From assembly GCA_021234155.1 (NCBI GenBank), contig JAJEKV010000038.1, positions 13,172,213 to 13,236,212 on the forward strand: a DNA stretch of 64,000 nt, in the 5' to 3' direction. Position 1 is the first letter of the stretch; the number at the start of each line of letters is the position of its first letter. Below the pieces are notes generated by a model. The model saw only the letters and a program-made list of their open reading frames with translations. It had not been told where the DNA came from and made no database searches. Below, piece after piece: positions 1-12,099 of the stretch. The translations under genes and the position numbers were made by a program. The stretch is from Isoetes taiwanensis (taxonomy: Eukaryota; Streptophyta; Lycopodiopsida; Isoetales; Isoetaceae).

Positions 1-1880
1 AAACACGAAAAACCTTGGGGCATATTCATATGACAAAATATAAAAAAAGTGTTTCACTGCCAGAAAAACGATCAGTAATAATAGCTATCAGATCATGAAA
101 TATGCCTATAATATGCCAAAATATATCCACTCTCCCTCTAATGATTTGCCCCTTAAGGGTGGGCAATCCAAAAAGTACAATAAGCTGAGAGACAGATTTA
201 AAACCTAAAGGAAGAAAATATCCATTGAGCAAGACTATCTGTACATCTCAGAATTCCATTTAGTATAATATCCTCTAACTCACCCATGACTGTTGAAGAT
301 GCTTCTTTCTAGTTGTCTTCTTGGGCCTAACAATTTCGAGCCATCATCATACTCTGTTAAAGTCTTAAGTACCTATAGAGATTGTGATGACTGATATATA
401 AAAGATGTCAAAGATAGAGGCACAATAGCTGAGGAACTGGCTTGCTGCCCACATTATTATGTACCAAAGGTAAAATATTTGCTATAATAGTCTCTTCACA
501 TCTTATTATATTTACATTGCAATGCAGATATATGCAAATTCTTCTCTGCATTGTGGGTAGTTGGGAACTGATATAGAGCTCATGTTGGCGAAGGGACTAT
601 ACTATAGGAATTATCGGCAACATTGCAGGGGAGGGTAGGTGGACAATCTATTAATGGAATTGCAATAGCTTCTGCAGCCGCAGAGAAGAAATGCAGTGCG
701 GACAAAGTCTTGTTGGGAGGTAAAGGATGATACTAGAAGAAAACCTTTATTTCAAGATATTCAATCCAATATTGTATGTCCTCTATCACCGTCAATGATC
801 TAACTATGAAATTGTGCAAGAAGTATTCTAATTTTTGTGTAGCATGTGTAAAATTAAATGCCAAATCGTTTTTAGGGGGAGGGGAGGGGAGGGGAGAGGG
901 GGGATGTGGACAAGTGGGTTTCAAATGTTGCCCTTCAAACATATGTCATCATGAAATTCCATTACAATAGCATTCAAAATAGGTCATCATGATGATAACA
1001 TAACAAAATAGATCAAGACCCTAAAAAGCAAAGGGCTCAAGTGGGTTTCAATTAGTGCCCTCCGAACATAAGAATTTACTTAGGTCATCACAATGTTCTT
1101 TTGTCTTTTAAGATGGTAAAATAAATGGAGAACCTAGCTTAAATATGAATAGGTCAGAGGAACACATTCAATATAAAGTGATTGGGGAAGGACTCAATGA
1201 ACAATGTTGGTATTATGTGCATCTCATAGACTAGTTGTCTCTGGTGGATGGAAAAAATGCTCTTCTTCTTCTAACCAATGTAGGCATGTTCATTGGAATG
1301 TCAAACCAATAAACATAAAACTCAATAATGTGAGACGAGCAATTATTCCCAGCATGGTGTGGGAGATTAAGGGCTAGAGCATAAGTATACGTGTATGGAT
1401 TTGTATTTAAGGAAAAAAATAATATATTGTGTAAGAAGAGATGTATGTTATGTTGATTGTCTAACAAGTTAATGAAATGGCTCAAACTTTTAGGCAAGAA
1501 TATTAAGAGTAAAGCAATGACGCTGCGACTCCAACAGAAGTAGGAAACTGATTCATTAACATCAGTGTCAGAGAAGGTGATTACCATTTGCCAGTCCAGC
1601 TAAAGCGCTGGATAGTTAAGCTAATATTTTGGATGCTTCAAGCTTTTTGATAGGGATATAGAGAATGTGAAGAGGAGGCAAGGCCAACTAGAGAAAACAA
1701 AGACATCAACTTTGATGTAACGTCCATACAAGAGGAAATGTTAACATCTAAAGTGTTGATGACTGAGCTATCGTTTGGAAAGGACACCAATAATAATATT
1801 AGCTGGGTCTTAAGCATTTGTTGAATTGAAATATTCAGCTATAGGCTATGGCCATGTTTAGAACAGGGGACTTTTTCGGC
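1..1880. other. Intergenic, no gene recognised
   Basis: AT-rich sequence in which no open frame resembles a known protein and no convincing exon chain was found. Two things stand out: a G-run tract at 875-903, and a short phrase (caagtgggtttca) that occurs at 911 and again near 1037 with similar flanks, suggesting an old local duplication. Confidence 0.5.
875..903 (+). other. G-quadruplex-type G-run tract
   Basis: Runs of five, four, four and four G are separated by single A residues, then a short GA spacer leads into a further run of six G. By the usual sequence rule (four or more G-runs with short loops) this could fold as a stable intramolecular G-quadruplex on the + strand. No gene is seen nearby to assign a role. 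Confidence 0.6.
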
Positions 1881-3966
1881 GCATCCTGGCCGTCCATTCC
1901 TCCCTTCCAACTGCTCGAGTACCCAGCCCAGCCGCCAACCCTTTCATTCTTCTGTTCTGCCCTTTGCCTCTAGCCCTCCGTAGTTGCTCCAATTCTTCAT
2001 TCCTAGATTCTTCCCTGCTACGGTAAGTCTTTGTATTACCTTTCCTTTGTTATAATTCTAGAATTCCTCCTCTTCGTATCATGCAATTTAATTTGTGCAA
2101 ATTCTCTTTATTACTTGGATGCAAATCTGAAGCATAGGTCTATTTTACTTTATCGGATGCTGTTATTTATGCAAATTCTGTTGTTTAGGCAAATTTTCTT
2201 ATCCGCAGCTTCTAGCTATATCGGTCCAGGATTTTAGAAGCATAATAGGAAGTAAACTTTGTTGTTTGTAGAACGTAAAATAAGTGTATTCAGTCTTTAA
2301 GTCTTCCTTGGCTCAATTATCGTAAAGTTGCAGCATTAGAAGAAAAAGTATGCCTCCATGTGAGATTTTGGTTGCAGTTTTTTGGTAAGTATGTTGCTCG
2401 CACATATTGCAGCTAAATTCTGACTGCTTTGGTGGATTGTGATAACCAATATTGTAGACTAGTTGCTCTAAAAATATGTAGGAGCTATTGTTAACATAAA
2501 GCTGAGAGAATAACCATCTCCTGGCCATAGCATTTGTAATGCGTAATACTGCCCATACTGTGGTCAAGTTATCCTTTCAGTAGATTTTAAGAATCTCATA
2601 TTTGAGGTGGTCATTCACTCTGTGCCGTCCTTAAACTAATCTGATTTGAGAACATGTGGACTTTCCAATAGAATAATAACTTTTCCAAGGAGAGAATTCA
2701 ATGCCATTTTGCCAACATCATTTGCTGTTGTTGTTCTTGATGTAATGAAGGTAAAAAATGAATTATATTCTGTATTATGTGCAGGTTCACGCCCGCTAAG
2801 CAAATATGGCTCAAAAGATTAGGGTCCTTGGGCCAAAGGTCCTTTGCTTGAACTTGTTGATCTTTTCAAAATAGTCTTGCTTTGGGAGATAAAAAATATA
2901 AACTCGGGATACATTTGTAACTTGTCCAGTCAATTTGATAGGTTTTGTCGGGATTGCAGGTCTATGATCCTACCTTGGCCAAGAAGGTATTGTCATTAAC
3001 TGTTTGTTTTAATGTCTAAATGTCCCTTGATGAGACAGGAAACAGCTGATTTTCTTGTTTTTTCAGCAGATCAAAACCTTGATGTGCGTTGTGTTTTGAT
3101 ATTAATGTTCATTGGTAACTTAAGAAATATTTGTACAGATTCTAAGCTGTGAGACAGATAATGGGGAAAAGGATGGACAGACAGAGGAGCAACCTTTGGA
3201 GGAAGGTAGTGACACAGTTGAGGATGAAGCTTCAAAAAATGGTGCAGAAGATTATTCATTCTTCCAACATATGCAGGTAAAATATCAATCTTGTAAGTGT
3301 TAGAATGCGAAGAAGAAACTGTGCGCTTGAAATATTTTATTGCAGGAGGTCCTGGCAGAATTGGCACATGAGAGGCGCAGAAAAGATGCATGTCTTGCAA
3401 AGCTAAAGGTATAACATTTGGCGATCAATTCCTTGGTTGATCTTTTCCTGATGTTTACCTAGATTATGAATGTTTACATAAGCTGCTCTCTTACAATAAC
3501 AGGATGTAGAAAATGAATTGGTAGACTTTCAACAGTCATTTGGACAAAAGATGCGTGAGCTCAGGTATGTCACAATGCAAATTTATCATATTTGTAAAGA
3601 AACAAACTGTCAAGTATAGTGTAGACATTTCCAGGCTCATCAATAATCCATCATTTTTTTTTTTTTTTAACCAGCTGATCTGAGTTTTGAAATATCATTC
3701 TTAGGTAATGTAAGTATGGATTGTTTACAAGTATGTTTCAGATCATGGATGCAGGTACAAGGGAAAAAATAATCTCTAGGTACAATATTTGCTGTACATA
3801 TGACAGTTACTTTTTGATGGTGGCGTCATTAAGTAAGAAACATTGAAGTTTATCTGATATTATTGTAACATTTGCTAATTGAAGGCTTTTACAGGTCAAG
3901 CTCCTGTTGAGCAACAATTTTGAACCTTTCAGTTACCATCGACAATGTAAAAGAGGAATATTGTAA
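1880..3966 (+). CDS. Small acidic/coiled-coil protein, unidentified, about 8 exons
   Basis: I do not recognise the family. A pyrimidine-rich leader (about 1880-2021) ends in a good donor (ACG/GTAAGTC). Coding exons are proposed at 2806-2838 (ATG at 2806), 2960-2986, 3139-3276, 3346-3408 and 3503-3564; all keep one reading frame, and all but the last end in phase 0. A 13-nt micro-exon (3742-3754) and a last exon (3895-3966, stop TAA) also fit in phase but are less certain. The product would be about 132 aa: a short basic start (MAQKIRVLGPK), an acidic stretch rich in Glu and Asp, then a charged heptad-like helix (EVLAELAHERRRKDACLAKL onward) that looks like a coiled coil. The donor after exon 2 (GTCCTT) is weak. 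No TE signature is present, so a small host nuclear or scaffold protein is possible; that is inference. Confidence 0.45.
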
Positions 3967-5106
3967 TCATATGATTTGAGGAATAATATCATCCCAGGGA
4001 ATAAACTTATACATTTCTGACTTCATATCCAATGGCTCAGTTAAAAAACAAAGCATAGTTGGCAATTCCAAATGGAAGAGATGGCTGTTTTATCAGGAGA
4101 AAGTTTTTTCTTGACATGCGCACCCTTTTAAATGCTTGTATTTCTCACGGTTCACAGAAAAAAAATCATCTATTCTTAGACGAATAACCCTAACTTGAAA
4201 CCGCCTCCACCATTAAATTTGGTCTCAAATTCAAACCTCGAGCCACAGTGTGTCTAAAGCAAGCCCTATCTCATTTGTAAAACATTACAAAGCAATCCCT
4301 ATTTGGTTTTGACTTTGTTTTGTGAAATCGTGTGATCTGTCTCTGGATAAAGTTTCAACATTATTGGAATAGCTTGAAGCTTCACTAAATTTGAATATTG
4401 AATATAGTAAGCCACCTGCATTCGGCAACATTTATTATTATTATTAATTATGTCTAATGCTCTCTAAGGGCCAAGAGAGGCCATGGAGCACAATAAATGT
4501 GCAATTAAATTGCTCCTCTCTTGGCAAGGATTAAGACGAGGTTGAGCAACACTTCTGGCCTGGTATACGATTAAATAAGTGCTAAGGATGGCATCGGTGA
4601 GCACATGCATTTAAAAACAAGTAGTATGGATGCAAGTACAAATCATGCCATCATATACAAACCATATGCACAACGAACACAAAAGCAACCAAATAACACA
4701 CATGCTGCACCAGCATCAAATACATCCGGAGAAGTCAAAACATACACTTTTCTTGTTTAAAGTTCTATATATCCACTAACTTGTGCATTTGATCAAGGAG
4801 AAGTAAAAAAACAAAATGAAGTAAAAATTGTAAGGCTATTGAGGAGAATATACCAATGGCCGAATGGAACATCGGCAGCTGTGAGAGGGTGGAAGCTTCT
4901 CAAAGGTTAGGGAATTACTTTTCAACATTCAATTTGAAACCAATTAGAACTCAAGAGGTGTCTTTAACCTTTTTGCTTCAATGTTTGTGAGGGATTTACC
5001 CAGGTAGGGATCATAAATCTCATAGATGTAAAGACCTCTATTTTGAATTCATTCTTATAACGAGGTTTCGTGTTCCATCACGTTTCTCAGTTTTTATAGG
5101 TTGAAA
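3967..5106. other. Intergenic between convergent genes
   Basis: No coding potential recognised. Contains an ATT-rich microsatellite near 4432-4448. It separates the 3' end of the small + strand gene from the 3' end of the glutamine synthetase gene on the - strand. Confidence 0.5.
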
Positions 5107-8100
5107 TCAACAATCTAAAGTAGTATCAATTTCCCACTGGCTCAAATGACGAGTAAATGATCTCCAACGTTCCATTTGAACCTTCAAATAACTCTTGATA
5201 AACTCATCTCCCATTGTCTGTAACGAACAGGAAATAATAAAGCAAAACCAATATAGTTAGAAGCTTATCAATAACTGACCTTTGCTAGGACATCTGATGT
5301 AGAAAGTTCTTGCAGTGCTTCAAGTAGGCTTTTTGGGAGGGTTTCAAGTGTCTGGTGAATATAAAATTTTGCACTTAGTACATTGTTGTTGAGAACAATA
5401 GCAATACATAGGATACCTTCCCTTGAGGAGGTGGAAAGTGGCCATTCCAATCACACCGTGGTCCAGGATCCAGATGAGAATCTATTCCAACTAAACCACA
5501 AGCTGAAAAAACAAAAACAAGGATCAGAGCAAATTTTTTCAGCAAAACATCATAATCTAATATATTGCTACGATGTATATATATCATCCGATACTCCTGC
5601 ATTATAGCAAAATTGAAAAAATAAGGGCATGCCTAATATGGATGACTGAAGCAGATAAGGATTCACTGCTCCATCAGGAAGTCGCAGCTCAAATCTGCCA
5701 GCATCTGGAATCCTATGTTTTTCCCAAGTAGCCACAAGAATGTTGATAACCAAATAAGCATTGAGGCTGGAAACCATAATACTGACCGTAGCATATGAGT
5801 ACGATTGTTTCCAGTGTATGATACAGAACAAGGTGCCCAAGAGGAACCAGATAAAGTTGATGTCCCATCAATACGTTTGTAGCTATTTACAGTTGGATTC
5901 AAGATTGCAGTCAAAGCCTGTGAGATGATGCATGATGGTAAGCTGGTGCATAATTCAGGTGGAAAGGAATGGAAAGAAACAGTTCCACATCATCATCATC
6001 TGAAGCTAGGTTTCTATTCCTCCCTAGTAAGTAGCATATTTATGAAAGTAAAAAACCTATTCATCTCAACCAGAAAGTTAAAATATATCAATCTTTAGTT
6101 TCCAAAACCTGTGTAAGACAAGATTATATGTGTTCAAGACACCACATATCGTTAATGTATAGACACAGAATGCTATGCATAAGTTAATGAGGACCACTCG
6201 CAAATGTAGTACGTAAAGTATTTTTCACAAAATGCACTTAGCTAGAAAGACATGCAAGAAAATGGTCATAAAGGGCACAATAAAACCTTGGCATGTAAGA
6301 GGACACCTCCCATAAATTCATAAGCCATCCTAGAGAGCCCCTGCAAAGGGAGAGGATAAATTGGTGGAGAATGACAAGAAATCTCACTTTCACCAAACCA
6401 TCTGTATTTCTAAACATACCAGGTCACCATCCTTATCATAAAATAGGTTTGCTTTCCCAGACAGTTCCCAAAGAGAAACATGACAATGAGCACCATTTCC
6501 TGTTTGACTTGTGAAAGGCTTAGGCATGAAAGTAGCTCTGAATCCTGCGAAATAGAACTTTTAAATGTTAATCTGAAGGACCAGATGCTACTTATATGCT
6601 ACTGTGGTACTGACCATGTTTCTCAGCAATGGATTTGGCCATAAATTTGAAAAACACGTGCTTATCTGCTGTAGCAATGCAGTCATCATACTCCCAATTA
6701 ATCTCAAATTGCCCATTTCCATCCTGCTACAGGAGACATCCTGTAAGATGCCATAGCCATAGCCATTTAAATATAAAGTAAGAAGATAATGCCACTGATT
6801 TAATATTGGTTTACAGGGCAATATATACACAAGATCATCCTCCGCTGCTATCCTAATTTGAGGTGGTTATGAATCACACCTTTACCAATGTCCGAACCTT
6901 AAACAAGATGCACTCCTAAACTACTACACATCAGATAGTGGCACAATGAGTCATCTTAATGTACCCTGCAGAGCTCCACAGCATTTTCAAATTGCAAAGC
7001 AAGAAGAATATATTACCTCATGATCAGCCTGATAAGGTTTCCATCCAAGACGTTGCAGGCAATCCACGATCTCGGAGATGATCTCATATCTCCTCATAAG
7101 CGCACCCTGAATGAGAATACACAGATTAGCCCATGTTTTATAATTGCCAGATTTATCTTCTGGCTGATACCTGTTCGTAACATGGTTTTGATGCTGTATC
7201 ATGTTTGTCAGCGATTATGCAGCCTTCAGATGACAGTAAGAAAAATTCGCACTCCACACCAGTTTTTGGTCTAAAACCCTTCATCTTTGCTCGTAAGACC
7301 TGCAAGACAATAGCAGGTACTGATATTTCTAGAGTAATTTCCAATTATAAGGAATAACTTTTCCCGGATTTGTGCTATGATGGTTGAGCCTGCTGCCTCC
7401 TGCCTCTGGTTTTCAAATTTATCAACCGAAGTTTTCAAGCCAGATTGTTCCCTTTTGCTTAACATGAAACCATTTACATGAAATTGAGTTTAACACAAAC
7501 CGTTTACATGAAAGAAACTAACCCTGAGTATGTTTCTTGGCAAAATTCTTACTTTCACTTGGTGCAAATTGACAGGGTCGAATGAACTTATCACGGCCTT
7601 ATTTATGTGTGCTCTTATAAGTGTAATCTCTGAGAGCTAATCATGTTTACTTTATGTACAAATTCCAAATGATAATGAGATTAACCTGGTCTTTGAGCTG
7701 TTGGCGAGGGGCTTGCTTCAGCAGCTTCCCATGCATGTAAAGGTCACTGGCTACCCAGGCAATGTCTTTCTTCCATGGAAGCTGGATAACACTTGTTGGA
7801 TCGGGAATGGCAAACTGCAGTCTTGTAAGTTGGCAAGTTACAGTTTCCTAAAAATCATAAAAATAGGAGTTGCAAGTAATGCTCACCAGATCAGGATCAG
7901 CTGGGCTGAGGTCAAAATGTGCTGCATATCCTGCAAAACCTGCGCCATTGCGTGCAATTTCCTCTATGGCAGATGATGGCACAAGCTTTGACCGTACTAC
8001 ACCTAGAAGATCCACAAAGTTTATCTGCAGACGAGAAATGTGCACATCCAACAAGCATTACCACAAAGCATGGTTGAAAGAGAAGCCTCTTTACATGCAT

Positions 8101-9149
8101 CAAGTTGCATATTAAGAAATAAGTTGAATAACATAAAACGACAACATCATCTAACAGATATAGATTTTCTAGTTCTGAAGTTATTCAGTAACTATGTCTC
8201 TTAACAGTTCCAGCAGAAGCCACAATGCTTCTCCAATACTTTGCTAATAAGAAATGTCCAGTTATGTTTGTAAATTGAGTTAATAATTGTTCTCGTTAAT
8301 CAAGATACTAGATCACTTTGGCATACGAATAGAGTAAATGCCCTTCAAAATCTATTCTTGGGGTAATCCACATCTTTGTACATTCTACATCAATCAGTTT
8401 AAGTATGACAGACATATAAGGAGGCTTGTCATGAACTTCCACAGACTTCCTGCAGGACCGTCAAATTCAATCAAATTTTTTTACTACTTAGATGGGGATT
8501 TTGTATGGGTCACTGATGGTCCTTGTCTTTACAAGCACGTTCACAATTATCATATTGGCAACAATGCAAGGTTATGGATGGCATTTTTAATATCCTAACA
8601 AAGTGCACTCACAAGACTATTCACTAAAGAACACTGATAGCTTTTAATGACATCTGCAAGGTACTCATAGCAGTACAAACTCTTGGTCTTTGCTCTTCGC
8701 CAATGGCAGCTAATTTTCTTTGATATGCGGATTAATGAATGCTGGCATCCTTACCAAATTTCTAGAAGTTGAGGATTCAATTCCATTACTCCAGGTTCCT
8801 GCTATTTTGTCTTTGTTTTTGTAGGTTTTGTTCTAAGCGTTCCTTTCAGTACGGCATATAAGAGGGCAGATGTGGAATCGTGATATTCTGTGCAATCATT
8901 CTGTTTCATAGAAACGAAATGTTTTTGGCTCCATTTAAAGCCCATCGTAGTTGTTTATGTCAAGTAGATATATATGCGCCAAGTACTGATATCAGTCTTC
9001 TAAGCTAATATTTTTAATAACAGAAACGAGTTGCATACCAGGAAATATCGAATTCCTCGTTTTTGGGCATAGTCCGACCATCCTCCTTCCATACCGGAAG
9101 CCATATTTCCATCTGCTGGAGGCATTGTTGCCACATTCCCGGCTGACAT
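5107..9149 (-). CDS. GlnT-type glutamine synthetase (class I-like), 13 exons
   Basis: ATP-dependent glutamate-ammonia ligase family, closest to bacterial GlnT proteins of about 435-450 aa; some relatives make gamma-glutamylmethylamide, so the exact amine is uncertain. Exons, high to low: 9149-9039, 8024-7887, 7814-7686, 7299-7171, 7106-7017, 6723-6615, 6544-6420, 6340-6287, 5917-5787, 5712-5633, 5502-5417, 5351-5280, 5217-5107. They join in frame to 454 aa ending ...TTLDC-stop. In order: beta-grasp start (YFLINFVDLLGVVRSK), metal-site EXEFF (VECEFFLL), GQFEINW, ATP/glutamate site (FMPKPF then GNGAHCHVSLW), NPTVNSYKR, and RFELRLPDGAVNPYL. All introns are GT-AG except the one between exons 10 and 11, which needs a GC donor to keep frame; the intron between exons 9 and 10 is only 74 bp. 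An upstream in-frame ATG at 9185 is the alternative start. No plastid transit peptide is obvious, so it is probably cytosolic. All key motifs are present, so it looks functional. Confidence 0.93.
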
Positions 9150-9268
9150 GTCCGACTGACGGTAAGACCAATATTTTTGAATCAAAGAGAAGCCTTGTTG
9201 TGTTTATGTGGGCGAACAGATTCTGCAAGATCTACACCTGGGCAGATTCCGCAGTATCTACACCTTAC
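9150..9268. promoter_or_regulatory. Short divergent intergenic region, likely shared promoter
   Basis: Only 119 bp separate the proposed start codons of the glutamine synthetase (-, 9149) and the O-fucosyltransferase (+, 9269). Both frames stay open into the gap (alternative ATGs at 9185 on - and 9125 on +), so leaders probably overlap. On + there is a donor-like ACG/GTAAGAC near 9162, and on - an acceptor-like TTACCGTCAG just upstream of the start, so 5' UTR introns are possible on either strand. No clear TATA box was seen. A bidirectional promoter is an inference from spacing. Confidence 0.55.
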
Positions 9269-11328
9269 ATGACGCGATGGCGGGCCAAACCGACGACCCA
9301 CATGCTGCGTTGCTTCCCTCTGTTGTTACTGGTACCGGTGTGCCTCTTCTTATACGCCTTCAAGACATACCCGCTTGCTTCAGATGCGCAGAGGTCAAGA
9401 AACCGCTATTGCCCACAATGTGCAACTAACAGGGCCCTATTGCCCACGTCGGTGAAATTGTTGCCTGAGGGGGAGAAGTACATGTGGTATGCTCCACACA
9501 GCGGATTCAGCAACCAGGTTGGGGAGCTCAGGAATGCTCTTAGAATTGCAGGGCTTCTTAACCGCACCCTAATTATTCCCCCTGTTACTGATCACCACGC
9601 TTTGAGTCTTGGTAGCTGCCCCAAGTACAGAGTTGTAGATCCTCCTGTCCTTCGTTTGGAAGCTCTGTCACATATTTCCCAACTTATTTCTGAATCCAGG
9701 TATGATGGTTGCAGTTGATTGTTGGACTAGACCTTATCATAGAAAGGAAAGATAAGCTTATTTTGGAATGTGACAAAAAGAAAGTAGATTGATTTGGAAT
9801 GCAGTGTTTGATTTTCCTATCTGCCTTTGCTACTTGTTACTTGCTACTTGCCATAGTTCCAAACGTAGATTGATTTGGGGTGTTAAGAAGTGCAGTGTTT
9901 GAATTTTCATAGTTCCTTATATATTATGGAAGTTCTTAGTATTGAAATACATAGTTCTTGACGGCAGTTTTTGCTGGAGGCATTGATTGGTAACACAAAC
10001 ACTTCAAAAGTTTTGTGGATGACCTTCAAAGGTTATCATGTAAACACATGAATGTCGTAGGGTTAAGAGTGGAACTGATGGTCCTCAATAGCTGGAGATA
10101 TGAAGTTCGAGATTGATAAATTAACGGTTAGAAGCAATCAGAAGTTGATAACAGACGGCACATTGCTACTTGATGATCACTTGGTGACGTAGAATGAGTT
10201 TAATTTACCACTCAAGACGATTTGGTTTTTTGAAATTATTGTTGTGTGTGCAGGTACTTCTCTATTGCAGATATTGTTAACATCTCTGCAATCAGCCCTT
10301 CCATTGTCAGGACCATTGATTTTCGCATTTTCTCTCTTCTTTGGTGTGGTGCTGACATAGGGGCAGGGTGTGCTGGTCCATTGTGCCATCAGCTGGTGGG
10401 TAGCATTCAGACATGGGGATCATTAAAAGGCTGTGCCAATCTCCTTTCCCAATTTCAGCCAGAGCCTGAATGCTGTGTGTATGGAGTCAGTGATAGCTGT
10501 GCGACAACTGTGTGGACATATAGGGACCAATCAATTGTAGCCAAGGATCAACAAGTTTTTCAAAGGTCACTTCTTTCCAGTAATGTCTATAATTTAAGTG
10601 CTTCTATAAGGTTGAAGCCAAAAAAGCACTTTGGTCAACGAAAACCATTGGATATCTATGAAACCCTTGGCCGTTATACAAAGGCAGGAAAAGCGACAGT
10701 CCTGGCATTTGGCAGCTTGTTTTCATCCCAATATCAAGGAGCAGAATTGCATGTGGATTTGTCCTACCCCTCTGGAAATGCGAAAATGGATAAACTGTTG
10801 AGAGAGACAGAATTTTTTCCCTTCACAAATGATATTTTGCAAGCAGGAAAAAGTTATGTAAAGCAGACCATAAAGCAGCCTTTTTTCTGTGCACAGCTAC
10901 GTCTTCTAGATGGTCAGTTTAAAAACCACTGGGAAAAAACATTTTCAACCCTTAAGCTTAAACTAGAACCTCTGTACAATGAACTTAAGGGTAGAGAGAA
11001 GATTGCTGTTTTTATCATGACAGACTTGCCACGGACAAATTGGACATCTACATACTTGGGTGAACTAGCAGTAAATTCAAGATATAATCTTGCAAAAAAA
11101 CTTTTAGTCAATGAGTATGGCATCAAGTCAGGCTTCCTTCCAGAATTATTGGGGGCGGGCAATTCTGGTGGCTGGGAACTGAGTGATTTGACAGACATTC
11201 TTTTATTCATAGAGGAGGTTGTTTGTGCGTGTGCTTCCCTAGGGTTCCAAGGAACAGTTGGATCAACTGTTACAGAGAGCATAAGTGCTATGAGAAACAG
11301 AAGTGTGTGTCCCATTAACTTCAGCTGA
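9269..11328 (+). CDS. Plant O-fucosyltransferase family protein, 2 exons
   Basis: GDP-fucose protein O-fucosyltransferase-like glycosyltransferase of the plant-specific family, expected to be a Golgi type II membrane enzyme. Exon 1 is 9269-9699 and exon 2 is 10254-11328, joined in phase (AG/GTATG donor, TGTGTGCAG acceptor) to 501 aa, a normal family length. The start at 9269 places a signal-anchor (LLLLVPVCLFLYAF) close to the N terminus. Family blocks follow: YAPHSGFSNQVGELRNAL near the fold start, LNRTLIIPPV and DHHALSLGSCPKYR, RYFSIADIV spanning the splice junction, FFCAQLRLLDGQFKNHW, VFIMTDLPRTNWTSTYLG, and the C-terminal CACASLGFQGTVGSTVTESI. The acceptor glycoprotein is not known. It is divergent from the glutamine synthetase gene. 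Confidence 0.93.
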
Positions 11329-11444
11329 TAATGCCAATTTTGTGGGAAATTGCGCTCATACAATGGAAGTTGCCACAGTGACTTTCCTTCAAGTATACTG
11401 TGGCCATGAAGATGCCTTGCAATTTTTGTTTCATGGAAAACGAG

Positions 11445-11604
11445 GAGAAAAAGCATTTAGTGTTAAATGCAAGTATATACATGCTGCATTTGTCATAAAA
11501 GTGCAAGAATGAAGAGCTCATTAAGAGAAAAAGCATTTAGTGTACATTGCAAGTAATTACATAATGCATTTGTCATAAAATTGCAAGTATATGACGAACA
11601 CATC
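11445..11604 (+). repeat. 80-bp tandem duplication downstream of the O-fucosyltransferase gene
   Basis: The stretch beginning gagaaaaagcatttagtg at 11445 recurs at 11525 with about 85 to 90 percent identity, including the phrase gcatttgtcataaaa. It lies in the likely 3' UTR or just beyond. Confidence 0.7.
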
Positions 11605-12099
11605 TCCTCCAACACCAACATTTAAAGATCTCACTCTGCATGCCATCTCCACAAGATGCTGGCCTATGACATGCACTGAGAACACCGTGGTTCATTCACT
11701 ATACATTGATGTCTTTCTTGACAAGGGATCTTAGGAACTACTACCAGGTTACACACTCAATAAATATTAGTTCTGCATTTGGATATGTGCCCATTATTGG
11801 CAAAAGCTTTGCTATCTGCAATGCCATGAATTGACATTCAGGTCTAACAACATGAAAACTCGGGAGCTTATTTCGTCTGCGGAATGGAAAACGGCACTTC
11901 TACTACTCAACAGGTAATCAACAGTTAAATTTGCTTAATCCCCAATTACCATGTTGGGGGGATGGAACTGGGTCGCCCATTCCAGGACCCGCTCCCAGCT
12001 AACGCGGGTCATGGGACCCCTAGGGTGCGTTTCCCAGTTTCCAGGGACCCCTAGAATGTGGCTTCCCAGTTTTCATCCCTCATAGGGTATGGTCGCCAT

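Noticed and set aside
9125-9268. Longer N-terminus for the O-fucosyltransferase starting at 9125.
   Set aside because: The extra 48 residues push the signal anchor inward and overlap the other gene's leader; the ATG at 9269 fits a type II membrane protein better.
10914-11456. 180-aa frame on the - strand opposite the O-fucosyltransferase.
   Set aside because: It is the antisense shadow of a well-supported exon and has no family similarity.
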